DNA of 6,668 nucleotides from an uncultured Solobacterium sp. (GCA_927911475.1 CAKMPP010000133.1:1-6668); one strand, 5' to 3'; shown: positions 1 through 6,668, numbered from the stretch's first letter. The notes: generated by a model from the sequence alone, not told the origin. Numbers and translations are program-made.

Positions 1-405
1 CATGTACTGATGGCATTTCATAATATCTTTCAGAATTATGCTTGGCTTGGTGGACACGCAGATGGAGAAGAAGACCTCCTTTCTGTTGCCCTAAGAGAAG
101 TAAAAGAAGAAAGTGGAATTCATACTGTTAAACCAATCAAAGAAGATATCTTTTCGCTAGAGACGATTGAAGTAAATGGACATGAGAAAAAGGGTAAGTA
201 TGTCCCAAGTCATCTGCACTTAAATGTCACTTATCTATTAGAGGCTGATGATACAGAGAGTTTACATATCAAGCAAGATGAAAATAGTGCTGTCAATTGG
301 TTTCCAATTGATCAAGTGATTAATGTTGTTCATGAGCCATGGATGGTAGAACGTATCTATAAAAAACTGAATCAAAAACTGAAAGAAGGCAACTATGAAG
401 GTTAA
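1..405 (+). CDS. Nudix hydrolase, 5'-truncated by the window edge
   Basis: This encodes the C-terminal part of a Nudix-family hydrolase, a fold that hydrolyses nucleoside-diphosphate-linked compounds with a divalent metal. The complete Nudix box GX5EX7REUXEEXGU is present at 52-120: it begins GHADGEE, ends REVKEESGI, and keeps all metal-binding glutamates. The frame is open from base 1 (codons read H-V-L-M-A-F). The beta strand that normally precedes the box starts there, so the real start codon lies upstream and the ATG at 10 is probably internal. A downstream HLHLNVTYLLEA strand and a WFPIDQV segment fit the rest of the fold. The stop is TAA at 403-405, and the gene overlaps the following one by 11 nt, so the two are probably co-transcribed and translationally coupled. 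The substrate cannot be told from sequence. Confidence 0.9.
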   Translation, partial: HVLMAFHNIFQNYAWLGGHADGEEDLLSVALREVKEESGIHTVKPIKEDIFSLETIEVNGHEKKGKYVPSHLHLNVTYLLEADDTESLHIKQDENSAVNWFPIDQVINVVHEPWMVERIYKKLNQKLKEGNYEG

Positions 406-1270
406 TTTACTAGATGTCATCGACGCAATTGATACAGTTAGTGAAGATGAAACATATTTTTACAGTATTCAGGATGAAGAAATTGTATATGCACTAGATG
501 ATGGTGAAGATGATGAATTCTTTATTCCACTTCCAACCAAAGATGAAGTAAATGATTATCAAAATATGGTTAACTTTACAGAGACAATTGAAGATGATAA
601 AAAACGTGATTGGTTTGAGAATGCAATCCATGGCAAAGGTGCTTTTAGACGCTTTCGTGCTACACTAGAGCGCTTTGGCATGGAAACAGAATGGTATGAC
701 TATCTAGAGGCCAGTCACAGGGAACTTGCAATTGAGTGGTGTGAACAACACGGAATTGTCTATGACACATCAGTACGATGTGAAGAAGTAGATGATGATT
801 GGGATGAAGAGGATGTCGTTGCAGAGAAAGAACCAGTCAAACAGGTACAGATACCACTACGTTTTGTACGCATTGATGAAGATAACTATATGAGTGCACT
901 TTCACTCTGTGATACATATTTACAGGAATTAGATCAGTATGCAGGTGTTTCTTCTTCAAGTGATTATGACCGTGCACAAAATTATCTAGAAGAAGCACTG
1001 GAAGAAAAAGATATCTATGTACTTAGTGACCATGGTCGATTCATTGCCATGGCAATCTGTAGAATGAATGGTTGTGTAACAACGATTACAGACTTATGTG
1101 TTGTCAAAGACAAACGTCGAAGTGGTGTGGCACGTAAGCTCATTAGCGAGATTCAAAAAGAGGAAGTACAACCACTTCATTTTGAAGTACCTACAAATAA
1201 TACAACCATGCATGCATTCTTGCAGGCAATTGGCTATGCAAAAATTATTTATACAACATATACAAAATAA
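395..1270 (+). CDS. UPF0158 domain protein fused to a GNAT N-acetyltransferase domain
   Basis: This 291-residue protein has two parts. Residues 1-125 resemble the UPF0158 family of unknown function: an acidic N-terminal region, an FIPLPTKDE segment (43-51), the signature GKGAFRRF (80-87) and AIEWCEQHGI (112-121). An acidic, probably flexible linker follows (about 128-148). Residues 150-291 look like a GNAT acetyltransferase, with motif A around residues 234-250 and the acetyl-CoA pyrophosphate-binding R-x-x-G-x-A at 241-246 (RRSGVA). A C-terminal FLQAIGYAK segment matches the usual GNAT 'F..GF' region. The ATG at 395 is preceded by AAGAAGG (383-389) at 5 nt, which supports this start inside the end of the Nudix gene. 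The acetyl acceptor is unknown. The frame is intact, unlike that of the four larger genes downstream. Confidence 0.85.
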   Translation: MKVNLLDVIDAIDTVSEDETYFYSIQDEEIVYALDDGEDDEFFIPLPTKDEVNDYQNMVNFTETIEDDKKRDWFENAIHGKGAFRRFRATLERFGMETEWYDYLEASHRELAIEWCEQHGIVYDTSVRCEEVDDDWDEEDVVAEKEPVKQVQIPLRFVRIDEDNYMSALSLCDTYLQELDQYAGVSSSSDYDRAQNYLEEALEEKDIYVLSDHGRFIAMAICRMNGCVTTITDLCVVKDKRRSGVARKLISEIQKEEVQPLHFEVPTNNTTMHAFLQAIGYAKIIYTTYTK

Positions 1271-1294
1271 AAAGGAAATCGAAAGATTTCCTTT
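1271..1294. terminator. Hairpin terminator between convergent genes
   Basis: AAAGGAAATC and GATTTCCTTT form a perfect 10-bp inverted repeat around a GAAA tetraloop. It starts directly after the UPF0158-GNAT stop codon (1268-1270), and its last two bases (1293-1294) belong to the stop codon of the convergent penicillin-binding protein gene. On the minus strand the stem is followed by TTATTTT, so it looks like a good intrinsic terminator for the ftsW-pbp transcript. On the plus strand it is followed by AATATAG, so termination that way rests only on the T-ending stem. It probably serves both sides, better for minus. Confidence 0.75.
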
Positions 1295-2691
1295 AATATA
1301 GATTATTTAAATACCTTACAAGTCTTTGACCAATACCATATAATTCAGCACTACCGTTATTGTTGTTTGCACTGATACAGAAGGAATAACGATCTGTAAA
1401 CCCCATCATATAGCTATGGATACGATTATTTGCACATTCTGCAGTACCGGTTTTAGCATATACCATGCCATAACTACTTTCTGTTAAACCATATTCTAAG
1501 GCAGCACTATGCATATATTCCTTCAGTTTCTCATTAACACTGTGAGTTGTGGTTGTACTTAAGGAATTCTTAGTGGAACGATAGAGAGTTCTTCCATCTG
1601 ATTGAATGGACTTTACAATATGTGGTTGTAACATTACACCATCATTTGCGATTGCTTGTGCCATCATCGCAATATGAAGGGGAGTTGATGGTTGTATTTC
1701 CTTGACCAAATGCTGTCTGTGCAAGTTCAGCGTTATCGTTGTTGCCGATGTTGTAACTGGAATGAATGGTATCTAGATAAGGAATGGTAATATCTTTTCC
1801 TACCATAAATGCATTCATCATTTTACTAAGTTTATCTGCTCCTACACGGATTCCTAAATCCGCAAAATAACAGTTACAGGATTTCGCAAGGGCTGTATTC
1901 ATATCAATGTTGCCGAATACTTGATTTTGGAAATTGTTAATCACAAAGTCACTACCTGCAGGAATGTAACTACCAGTATCGTTAAACTGTAAGAAGCTAT
2001 CGTCTAGATTTTCATCTTCCTGCATGGTTAGGGCAGCTGCTGCAGTAATGACTTTAAAGGTACTACCTGGTGGATCTTTTTCGAAGGTTCCACGACGGAA
2101 TTGTGATTCCGCAATATTACTTGCAAGCATACTATCTGGGTCATTCACATTAAAGTCTACTGTACTCTGCGAACTCAAACAGAGGATTTCTCCTGTTTGA
2201 TTATCTAATACGGTAATACTTCCTTCCATACCATCTAATAATTGATAGGCATAGTTTTGTAATTCTGTCTTTGTAGTCAGTTTTACAAGTGCTCCTTGAT
2301 TGTTTTGATCAAGGTGAAAGAGGAGATAGTCTTTTAGATTACCGCGTAAGCCATAACTATTTTGATGATGCTCATTGACGGAATAATAACCAAGTAGCCA
2401 TGCATAACTTAGATTTTGTGGATAGTCTGCAGTTGCTCTTGTTCCTGCCGCCGCATTACCAAGGATGGTAGTGCCATCACGGTCAATGATAGTACCTTCA
2501 ATTGCATAGGATTTTATCGCATCATAAATAATCTGATATTTTGTTTTATTTGCGTTTGCATTAGTATGTGGATTGATTAAATACTTATAGGCAAAAAATG
2601 AGGTAAACATCAAACTGACAATGATACACCCAACTTCTACGAGCCGTATTCTAGTCATCGAGATTGATTCTGGAGAACGCTTGTTCGTCAT
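1293..2691 (-). CDS. pbpA: Class B penicillin-binding protein (PbpA/FtsI-like transpeptidase), frameshifted
   Basis: This encodes a membrane-anchored D,D-transpeptidase that cross-links peptidoglycan outside the membrane. With one base removed near 1697-1699 it reads as 465 residues, normal for the PbpA type paired with FtsW/RodA. It has a short cytoplasmic N-terminus, one transmembrane helix at about 19-39, a dimerisation-type region (about 65-150, with IEGTIIDRDG) and a transpeptidase domain. The domain holds all three active-site motifs: S210-T-F-K213 (nucleophile), S271-C-N273 and K413-T-G415. As written, the frame breaks after AFGQG (residue 331). The true continuation, IQPSTPLHIAMMAQAIAN, lies in the next frame and ends at the TAA at 1293. 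The ATG at 2691 is chosen because AAGGAGGTGA lies just upstream. An ATG at 2658 has no ribosome binding site. The gene overlaps the end of ftsW by 41 nt. The symbol reflects resemblance only. Confidence 0.88.
1697..1699 (-). other. Frameshift site in pbpA (one extra base)
   Basis: On the minus strand the text reads GGT CAA GGA AAT ACA, giving GQGNT and then unrelated sequence. Removing one A from the AAA run gives GGT CAA GGA ATA CAA, that is GQG-IQPSTPL. This has the same spacing as the GQG-x4-(S/T)PL segment of PbpA-type transpeptidases. A one-base insertion is the simplest reading. Confidence 0.75.
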
Positions 2692-4080
2692 CGTTATCGT
2701 CACCTCCTTGTTTGAAATCATCATCTTCAAATTCTTCTTCACGCTGTGACATCTGTAGTAATAACCCCGCAAAGAAGAAGACGATTGCTTGGTAGGTTCC
2801 ACCACGTGATAAAAATGGAATCGGTAAACCTGCAAGTGGAATGATATTACAAGAGCCTAGTATCACAAGCATCGCTTGCATAAATAATAGGACTGTTGCG
2901 CCATACGCTACAACCGCATCCTGCTTATCTGTTTCAATTAAACGTCTACTTAATTCACTACCACGAATAGCTACTTGTAGTAATAGGAATACAGCGACAA
3001 AGCCTAATGGCATACCAAATGAATTAACTAATGTCACAAAAGCCATATCACTTTCAGGAACTGGAATCGCGGTAAAGTTAACGGTATTACCAAATAATCC
3101 AGACATCCATAATGCACGTTTTCCTTGGAATAATTGATAACCTGCACCATATGGATCAGAGTTAATATTTGCAGTAATCGAAAAACGTAAATAAATTTTA
3201 CGAACAATAGGCCAAAGGATTCTAGTAATCGCATTTAGGTTTCCTGCAGCAGCACTAGGCGCAATAATCTTATAGAGCATAAATAAGATTACAATTGCAG
3301 ATATTGTCGCAATCGCTATGGTTAAAAGATAGATTCTCTTTTTCTGCCTTTCTCCATAAAGATATACAACATGGAAAGGTGTAAGAAGTAGAGAATATAG
3401 AATGAACCAAGTTCATGAATCAGAACAGATCCAATAAAGTTGATGATAAAGAATACACTAGAAAGAATTAAAATCGAGCGATTTGAATAAGTCTTTCTAG
3501 CAGAAAATAATGAACTATAAAAAAGAATGGCAGTAATCTTTGCAAAGTCAGTTAACTGTAACGATATAGAACCAATCCTAATCCAAGCAGTTGTGCCATA
3601 GCCATTCGTATCCTGTCCGAAGAATAGAAGGGCTATGTAAAGACTGGCAGATACTATCAATAAGAAATAGGTTGTGTAGTTAAAGTTCAATGCTTTCCGT
3701 ATCAAGCGATACATGATAATTAGAACAATCGCTATCGCTAGACCTGCAAAATACTTAATGATACTAAAGTGTGAAATCACTTGGTATTGAGCATCGATAA
3801 TAACTTGTAAAGCAATCCCAATCGCCGCAAGTCCCGTAAATGCCGCAAATAAACGCATATCTGCAGCTTTGTTATAGAAATACGTACCAGAGAAAGCAAT
3901 CACCAACAATAAAGGTACTAAAGTTGTTAAATATTGAATGCCAGCGTTCATTGATTTCCAAAAGACAAATCCACCTAATAGAAATGTAAACAGGATGGCA
4001 GTGATCATCCATATCGCATCTTTACCAGAACGTGTATCGATTTCTTCCGTTTCTGGAGAAAGTTTCTTTTTAAAAAACAT
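2651..4080 (-). CDS. ftsW: FtsW/RodA/SpoVE-family (SEDS) peptidoglycan glycosyltransferase, frameshifted
   Basis: This encodes a polytopic membrane protein that polymerises lipid II into glycan strands, normally partnered by a class B penicillin-binding protein such as the one encoded next. With one base restored near 3339-3343 it is 476 residues, slightly long for the family. Visible hallmarks are TTAWIRIGSISLQLTDFAKI (163-182, the WI.LG...QPSE.AK region), HELGS (222-226, equivalent to QpDLGTA), PVPESDMAF with D345 at the place of the essential aspartate in the HTDFIF motif, and GLPIPFLSRGG (418-428). There are about ten hydrophobic segments. The C-terminus is a strongly acidic cytoplasmic tail (447-476). 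The upstream frame as written stops at 3322, and the rest runs in the next frame to TAG at 2651. The start at 4080 is supported by AAGGAG six nt upstream. Whether it serves division (FtsW), elongation (RodA) or another process cannot be decided from sequence. Confidence 0.87.
2700..2709 (-). promoter_or_regulatory. Shine-Dalgarno site of pbpA inside the ftsW coding end
   Basis: AAGGAGGTGA on the minus strand is a near-complete match to the 16S rRNA 3' end. It lies 11 nt (counted from AAGGAGG) before the ATG at 2691. It decides the pbpA start: open frame extends upstream to 2835 but has no such site. The same bases encode part of Q-G-G-D in the acidic ftsW tail. Confidence 0.8.
3339..3343 (-). 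other. Frameshift site in ftsW (one missing base)
   Basis: The minus strand reads AGA AAA AGA GAA TCT ATC TTT TAA and stops. Adding one A to the A5 run gives AGA AAA AAG AGA ATC TAT CTT TTA, that is RKKRIYLLT, which leads into a hydrophobic helix and the rest of the SEDS protein. The break could lie somewhat upstream (down to about 3400), since the second frame is also open there, but the A-run is the most economical site. Confidence 0.65.
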
Positions 4081-4086
4081 AGTATG

Positions 4087-4092
4087 CTCCTT
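4087..4092 (-). promoter_or_regulatory. Shine-Dalgarno site deciding the ftsW start
   Basis: AAGGAG on the minus strand lies 6 nt before the ATG at 4080. An in-frame ATG further upstream at 4131 would add 17 residues but has no comparable site. It would also overlap the candidate promoter at 4103-4131. Confidence 0.75.
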
Positions 4093-4102
4093 AATATGAA
4101 TA

Positions 4103-4131
4103 AGAATAACTTTTTTAAAGAAAAGTCGCAA
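4103..4131 (-). promoter_or_regulatory. Candidate sigma-A promoter for ftsW-pbpA
   Basis: On the minus strand TTGCGA (4131-4126) and TATTCT (4108-4103) are separated by exactly 17 nt, each matching 4 of 6 consensus bases. Transcription would start near 4096, just before the ribosome binding site, giving a very short leader. This rests on pattern matching only. Confidence 0.4.
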
Positions 4132-4157
4132 GTAAACGAAAAATAAGAGTTGTAGTA

Positions 4158-4186
4158 TCGAATTTTCATAATGAAAAGGCTATACT
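4158..4186 (+). promoter_or_regulatory. Candidate sigma-A promoter for galM-scrB
   Basis: TATACT (4181-4186) is a good -10 box. The hexamer 17 nt upstream, TCGAAT (4158-4163), matches the -35 consensus at only 3 of 6 bases, so the promoter may be weak or activator-dependent. A start near 4193 would give a leader of about 45 nt before the ATG at 4238 and would place the cre-like site at the start point. Confidence 0.35.
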
Positions 4187-4189
4187 GAT

Positions 4190-4203
4190 ATTAAGCGATT
4201 TCA
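4190..4203. promoter_or_regulatory. cre-like operator (CcpA) at the galM start region
   Basis: ATTAAGCGATTTCA matches the catabolite-response consensus TGWAANCGNTNWCA at every defined base except the leading TG. Read on the minus strand, TGAAATCGCTTAAT likewise fails only at the last two bases. It lies 3 nt after the candidate -10, a position from which CcpA typically represses. Control of a sucrose/aldose operon by carbon catabolite repression would fit. A LacI-family sugar regulator with a related operator (ScrR type) is an alternative. Confidence 0.4.
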
Positions 4204-4221
4204 AAAATAAACATCATTATT

Positions 4222-4227
4222 AGGAGG
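4222..4227 (+). promoter_or_regulatory. Shine-Dalgarno site of galM
   Basis: AGGAGG lies 10 nt before the ATG at 4238, slightly further than usual. No alternative start codon sits closer in the same frame. Confidence 0.7.
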
Positions 4228-4237
4228 ACACATTATC

Positions 4238-5247
4238 ATGGAAAAGACACTATTTGGAAAGAAATTAAGTGGGGAAGATATCTATCTCTATACCTTGGAA
4301 AATGAGAAATTTAAGGTACAGGTAAGTGATTATGGTGCTACACTTGTTGCCTTGATTGATAAAGAAAGTGGTAAGGATATTGTGCAAGGATATCCAACAG
4401 CCAAACAATACCAGGAAGAGAACACATTCTTAGGTGCTTCTGTAGGTAGAACTGCTAACCGTATTGGAAGGGTAAGTTCTCCTTAAATGGAAAAGAGTAT
4501 ACATTATTTATCAATAATAATGGTAACTGCAATCATGGTGGAAAAGAAGGTTTTGATAAAAAGATGTACGCAGTTAGTTCGACAGAGGACTCTATCACAT
4601 TTTCTCGTGTATCCCCAGATGGTGAGGAAGGTTATCCTGGTAATCTAGACTACGCAATTACATATCGATTATCAAATCAAGGATTGCATATCGAAACAAC
4701 TGCCACAACGGATCAAGATACCTTATTTGCATATACCAATCATGCATACTTTAATCTAAGTGAAAGTGATTCTGTTTTGGATCATACACTCATGATTCCT
4801 ACGGATCACTATGCATTATTAGATGAAACATGCTTAACAAAGCCAGAATTTCAAGCAGTAGAGAATACAGCATTTGACTTCCGTCAGGCAAAGAAGATTG
4901 GACGGGATATAAACCTTGATGAGATACAACTTATATATGGCAAAGGTTACGATCATCACTTCCCAATTCCAAATGAGGGATTACGTACAATGGCAATTCT
5001 TTCCGATGGAACGCTAGAACTGGAAATGGCATCTGATTATCCAGGTTTCCATTTATACACTGCCAACTGGCTAAATGGTGCAAGTGGTAAATATGGACAT
5101 CATTATCCAGAGAGAAGTTCTGTATGTTTGGAAGCAGAATATCTGCCAAATGGTATTAACTATCCTAGTATTGAACCAAAGCCTATCATTCATGCAGGTC
5201 AGACACAAAAACATCGCATCGACTTTTTGGTTCGACATGTGAAATAG
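4238..5247 (+). CDS. galM: Aldose 1-epimerase (mutarotase), frameshifted
   Basis: This cytoplasmic enzyme interconverts the alpha and beta anomers of aldoses such as glucose and galactose, feeding anomer-specific sugar kinases. With one base restored near 4466-4473 it reads as 336 residues, normal for GalM. Family motifs appear in order: GRTANRI (70-76), NHGG with H100 (substrate binding), TNHAYFNL with the catalytic acid H169, YDHHF with D239 (substrate binding) and CLEAEYLPNGIN with the catalytic base E299. No signal peptide is visible. The first frame as written ends at 4486 shortly after the break. The rest (GKFSLNGKEYTLF, then NHGG) runs in the next frame to TAG at 5245-5247. It lies 46 nt upstream of scrB on the same strand, so the two probably form a sugar-use operon. 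Confidence 0.9.
4466..4473 (+). other. Frameshift site in galM (one missing base)
   Basis: The text reads CGT ATT GGA AGG GTA AGT TCT CCT TAA. Adding one A or G within GGAAGGG gives, for example, CGT ATT GGA AAG GGT AAG TTC TCC TTA AAT GGA. That is RIGKGKFSLNG, matching the usual ANRI..GKF.LNGK segment of aldose epimerases. The exact missing base cannot be told. Confidence 0.8.
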
Positions 5248-5267
5248 AGAGAAAAATGACTTATAAT
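5239..5267 (+). promoter_or_regulatory. Possible internal promoter before scrB
   Basis: A perfect TATAAT (5262-5267) lies in the galM-scrB gap, with GTGAAA (5239-5244, 4 of 6 matches to the -35 consensus) 17 nt upstream. It could give scrB additional transcription. In AT-rich DNA such matches arise by chance, so this is tentative. Confidence 0.3.
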
Positions 5268-5293
5268 AAATATGTAGTAATAGGAGGCACAAC

Positions 5294-6668
5294 ATGGCAA
5301 CAGTCAATGAATTAGATAAAAAGCGGATGTTAATGAAGAGAGATACAGATGAGCTAGTACGTGTACATGAAAAGAATGCAGAATCTTCATGGCGTGCGAC
5401 ATATCATGTACAACCAGTGACTGGTTTAATGAATGATCCAAATGGATTTACTTACTGTAACAAGAAGTGGCATCTATTCTATCAATGGTTCCCATTTGGT
5501 CCAGTGCATGGCTTAAAGCACTGGTATCATGTCACAAGTCCAGATTTAATTCATTGGGAAAACGTGGTGTAGCACTCTTACCAACAGGAAAATATGAAAA
5601 TAGCGGCTGTTATAGTGGTACTGCAATCAGCGAAGGGGATACAATCTACTTTGCCTATACAGGAAACTATCGCGATGAAAACCGTGTACGTAGACCTCAT
5701 CAGCTTCTAGCAACTCTAGAAGGTGATGAACAATACACAAAGGCAATGCGACCTTTAATTACTCCAAATGAGAACTATACGGAACATCAACGTGATCCAA
5801 AGATTGTACGCATTGATGATATGTACTACATCTTCTTGGGTGCTCAGAATAAACAAGAGCAGGGTGTTATTCTAGTTTATTGTTCTGATTCCATTTTGAC
5901 AGATTGGAAATTCCTTGGAGAACTAAAAGTAAAAGGCTATGAGAATGGCTTTGGCTACATGGTTGAATGCCCTGATGTACAAAAGATAGGATTACATGAT
6001 GTACTTATCTTTAGCCCACAGGGAATTGAACCAAGTGGAGATGAATTTCACAATAAGTTCAATAGCGTCTATTTGATTGGTGATTTAGATTTAGAAACAC
6101 TGACATTTACACCAGATGGACCTATGCAAGAACTTGACCGTGGTTTTGATTTCTATGCACCACAATGCGCTTCACAGAGTGTTTATTCTGATTGTTCAAT
6201 CATGTCCGCATGGTTTGGTGTTCCAGATTATACCTATCCACCAACAGATGAAGAAGGTTGGTCGGGACTACAAACCTTTGTACGTGAGTTAACGATACGC
6301 AAAGGTAAGCTCTATCAAACTCCAGTAAGAGGGTTTGAATCTTTAAAGAAAGATGAACTCTTCTGTGCAAAGAATGGTGAAATCATCAGTGATAAACTAC
6401 ATGGACAAATGCCAAGTAGTGCGATTATTCGCATTGAAAATCCTGATGCGGAATCACTTGATTTAAATCTATTCTCACGTAACTATGTTATCGCAAGAGG
6501 ATTTGCGATTTCCTATGAAAAGTATACAAAGCGTTTACGTATTGATCGTTCTGATTTAACACATCAGTTAAATGTAGAATATGGTACAGACCGTCAAATC
6601 ATTTTAGAGAATGGTTTAACTTCAATGGATATCTTCGTGGATCATAGTACAGTAGAAATCTTTGTCAA
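5294..6668 (+). CDS. scrB: Sucrose-6-phosphate hydrolase (GH32 invertase), frameshifted, 3' end beyond window
   Basis: This GH32 enzyme would hydrolyse sucrose-6-phosphate delivered by a PTS transporter into glucose-6-phosphate and fructose. No signal peptide is seen, so it should be cytoplasmic. With one base restored near 5559-5562, 458 residues are visible. The family usually has about 480-490, so a few dozen are missing past the window end. Catalytic motifs are MNDPNG with nucleophile D48, QRDP with D168 (transition-state stabiliser) and VECPD with acid/base E225. HLFYQWFPFGPVHGLKHW (about 61-78) is typical of ScrB from lactobacilli and streptococci. FYAPQ marks the end of the propeller, and STVEIFV closes the visible beta-sandwich domain. 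AGGAGG (5282-5287) lies 6 nt before the ATG. The first frame ends at TAG 5570-5572, and the second is open to the last base. A plain beta-fructosidase acting on sucrose or short fructans remains possible. Confidence 0.9.
5559..5562 (+). other. Frameshift site in scrB (one missing base)
   Basis: The text reads CAT TGG GAA AAC GTG GTG TAG. Adding one base in or just after the AAAA run gives CAT TGG GAA AAN CGT GGT GTA GCA, that is HWE-(N/K)-RGVALLPTG, the conserved block of GH32 invertases (HWE.rGiALlP). All sequence from 5563 to the window end then reads in one open frame. Confidence 0.82.

Noticed and set aside
1098..1301. Small plus-strand open frame overlapping the end of the UPF0158-GNAT gene and the terminator
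   Set aside because: It sits in another frame of the acetyltransferase domain and reads through the hairpin. There is no ribosome binding site or recognisable domain.
2841..3137. Plus-strand open frame opposite ftsW
   Set aside because: It lies wholly antisense to the conserved SEDS motifs, has no convincing ribosome binding site and resembles no known protein. It is a shadow of the real gene.
4081..4131. Upstream ATG at 4131 as the ftsW start
   Set aside because: It lacks a ribosome binding site and falls on the candidate -35 box, whereas the ATG at 4080 has AAGGAG at 6 nt.
5232..5267. TCGACA (5232-5237) as the -35 partner of the TATAAT before scrB
   Set aside because: It matches TTGACA at 5 of 6 bases, but the spacing is 24 nt, too long for a sigma-A promoter. 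The weaker GTGAAA at 17 nt is the better candidate.
4931..5307. Two minus-strand open frames opposite the end of galM
   Set aside because: Both are antisense to conserved GalM sequence, including the YDHHF and CLEAEYLPNG motifs, and show no independent coding signal.
1697..5562. Phase variation through homopolymer slippage
   Set aside because: The runs are only 2-5 bases long, far shorter than typical phase-variable tracts. The affected genes are core wall and sugar enzymes rather than surface antigens.
3322..5575. Programmed ribosomal frameshifting as the cause of the broken frames in ftsW, galM and scrB
   Set aside because: All three need a -1 shift, and ftsW and scrB have A-runs. However, none has a canonical X-XXY-YYZ slippery heptamer in the right register, no obvious downstream pseudoknot was seen, and none of these families is known to use recoding. 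pbpA needs the opposite shift, so a single mechanism does not fit.

Overview
The window is AT-rich bacterial DNA with strong AGGAGG-type Shine-Dalgarno sites, standard stop-codon use and tightly packed genes. Its protein families (a UPF0158 protein, a FtsW/PbpA pair with an SCN-type penicillin-binding protein, and a Lactobacillales-like ScrB) point to a low-GC Bacillota. A gut-type Erysipelotrichia or related lineage is my best guess, but this is inference because there is no rRNA or other lineage marker.

Layout. (1) Positions 1-1270, plus strand: the 3' part of a Nudix hydrolase gene overlaps by 11 nt a gene for a UPF0158 domain fused to a GNAT acetyltransferase domain. (2) Positions 1271-1294: a perfect 10-bp hairpin with a GAAA loop separates this pair from the convergent genes that follow. 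(3) Positions 4080-1293, minus strand: a cell-wall synthesis pair. A FtsW/RodA-family (SEDS) glycosyltransferase gene overlaps by 41 nt a class B penicillin-binding protein gene. The two products would act together as polymerase and cross-linking transpeptidase. (4) Positions 4081-4237: a divergent control region with a candidate promoter for each side and a cre-like (CcpA) site at the presumed start of the sugar operon. (5) Positions 4238-6668, plus strand: a sugar pair, aldose 1-epimerase (galM) then sucrose-6-phosphate hydrolase (scrB, GH32), the latter running off the window end. ScrB would split imported sucrose-6-phosphate into glucose-6-phosphate and fructose. GalM equilibrates the anomers of free aldoses.

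The most striking property is that four of the six genes (pbp, ftsW, galM, scrB) each carry exactly one single-base frameshift, at or beside a short run of identical bases. In each case, undoing one base restores a protein of family-typical length with all catalytic motifs intact and no further lesion. That pattern is best explained by uncorrected indel errors in the sequence or assembly rather than by gene decay. I therefore annotate these as full-length genes with the frameshift marked.

I found no transposon, CRISPR array, tRNA, rRNA or prophage signature, and no convincing new biological system. The more unusual points are the UPF0158-GNAT fusion, the Shine-Dalgarno site buried in the acidic tail of ftsW, and the cre-like site before galM.
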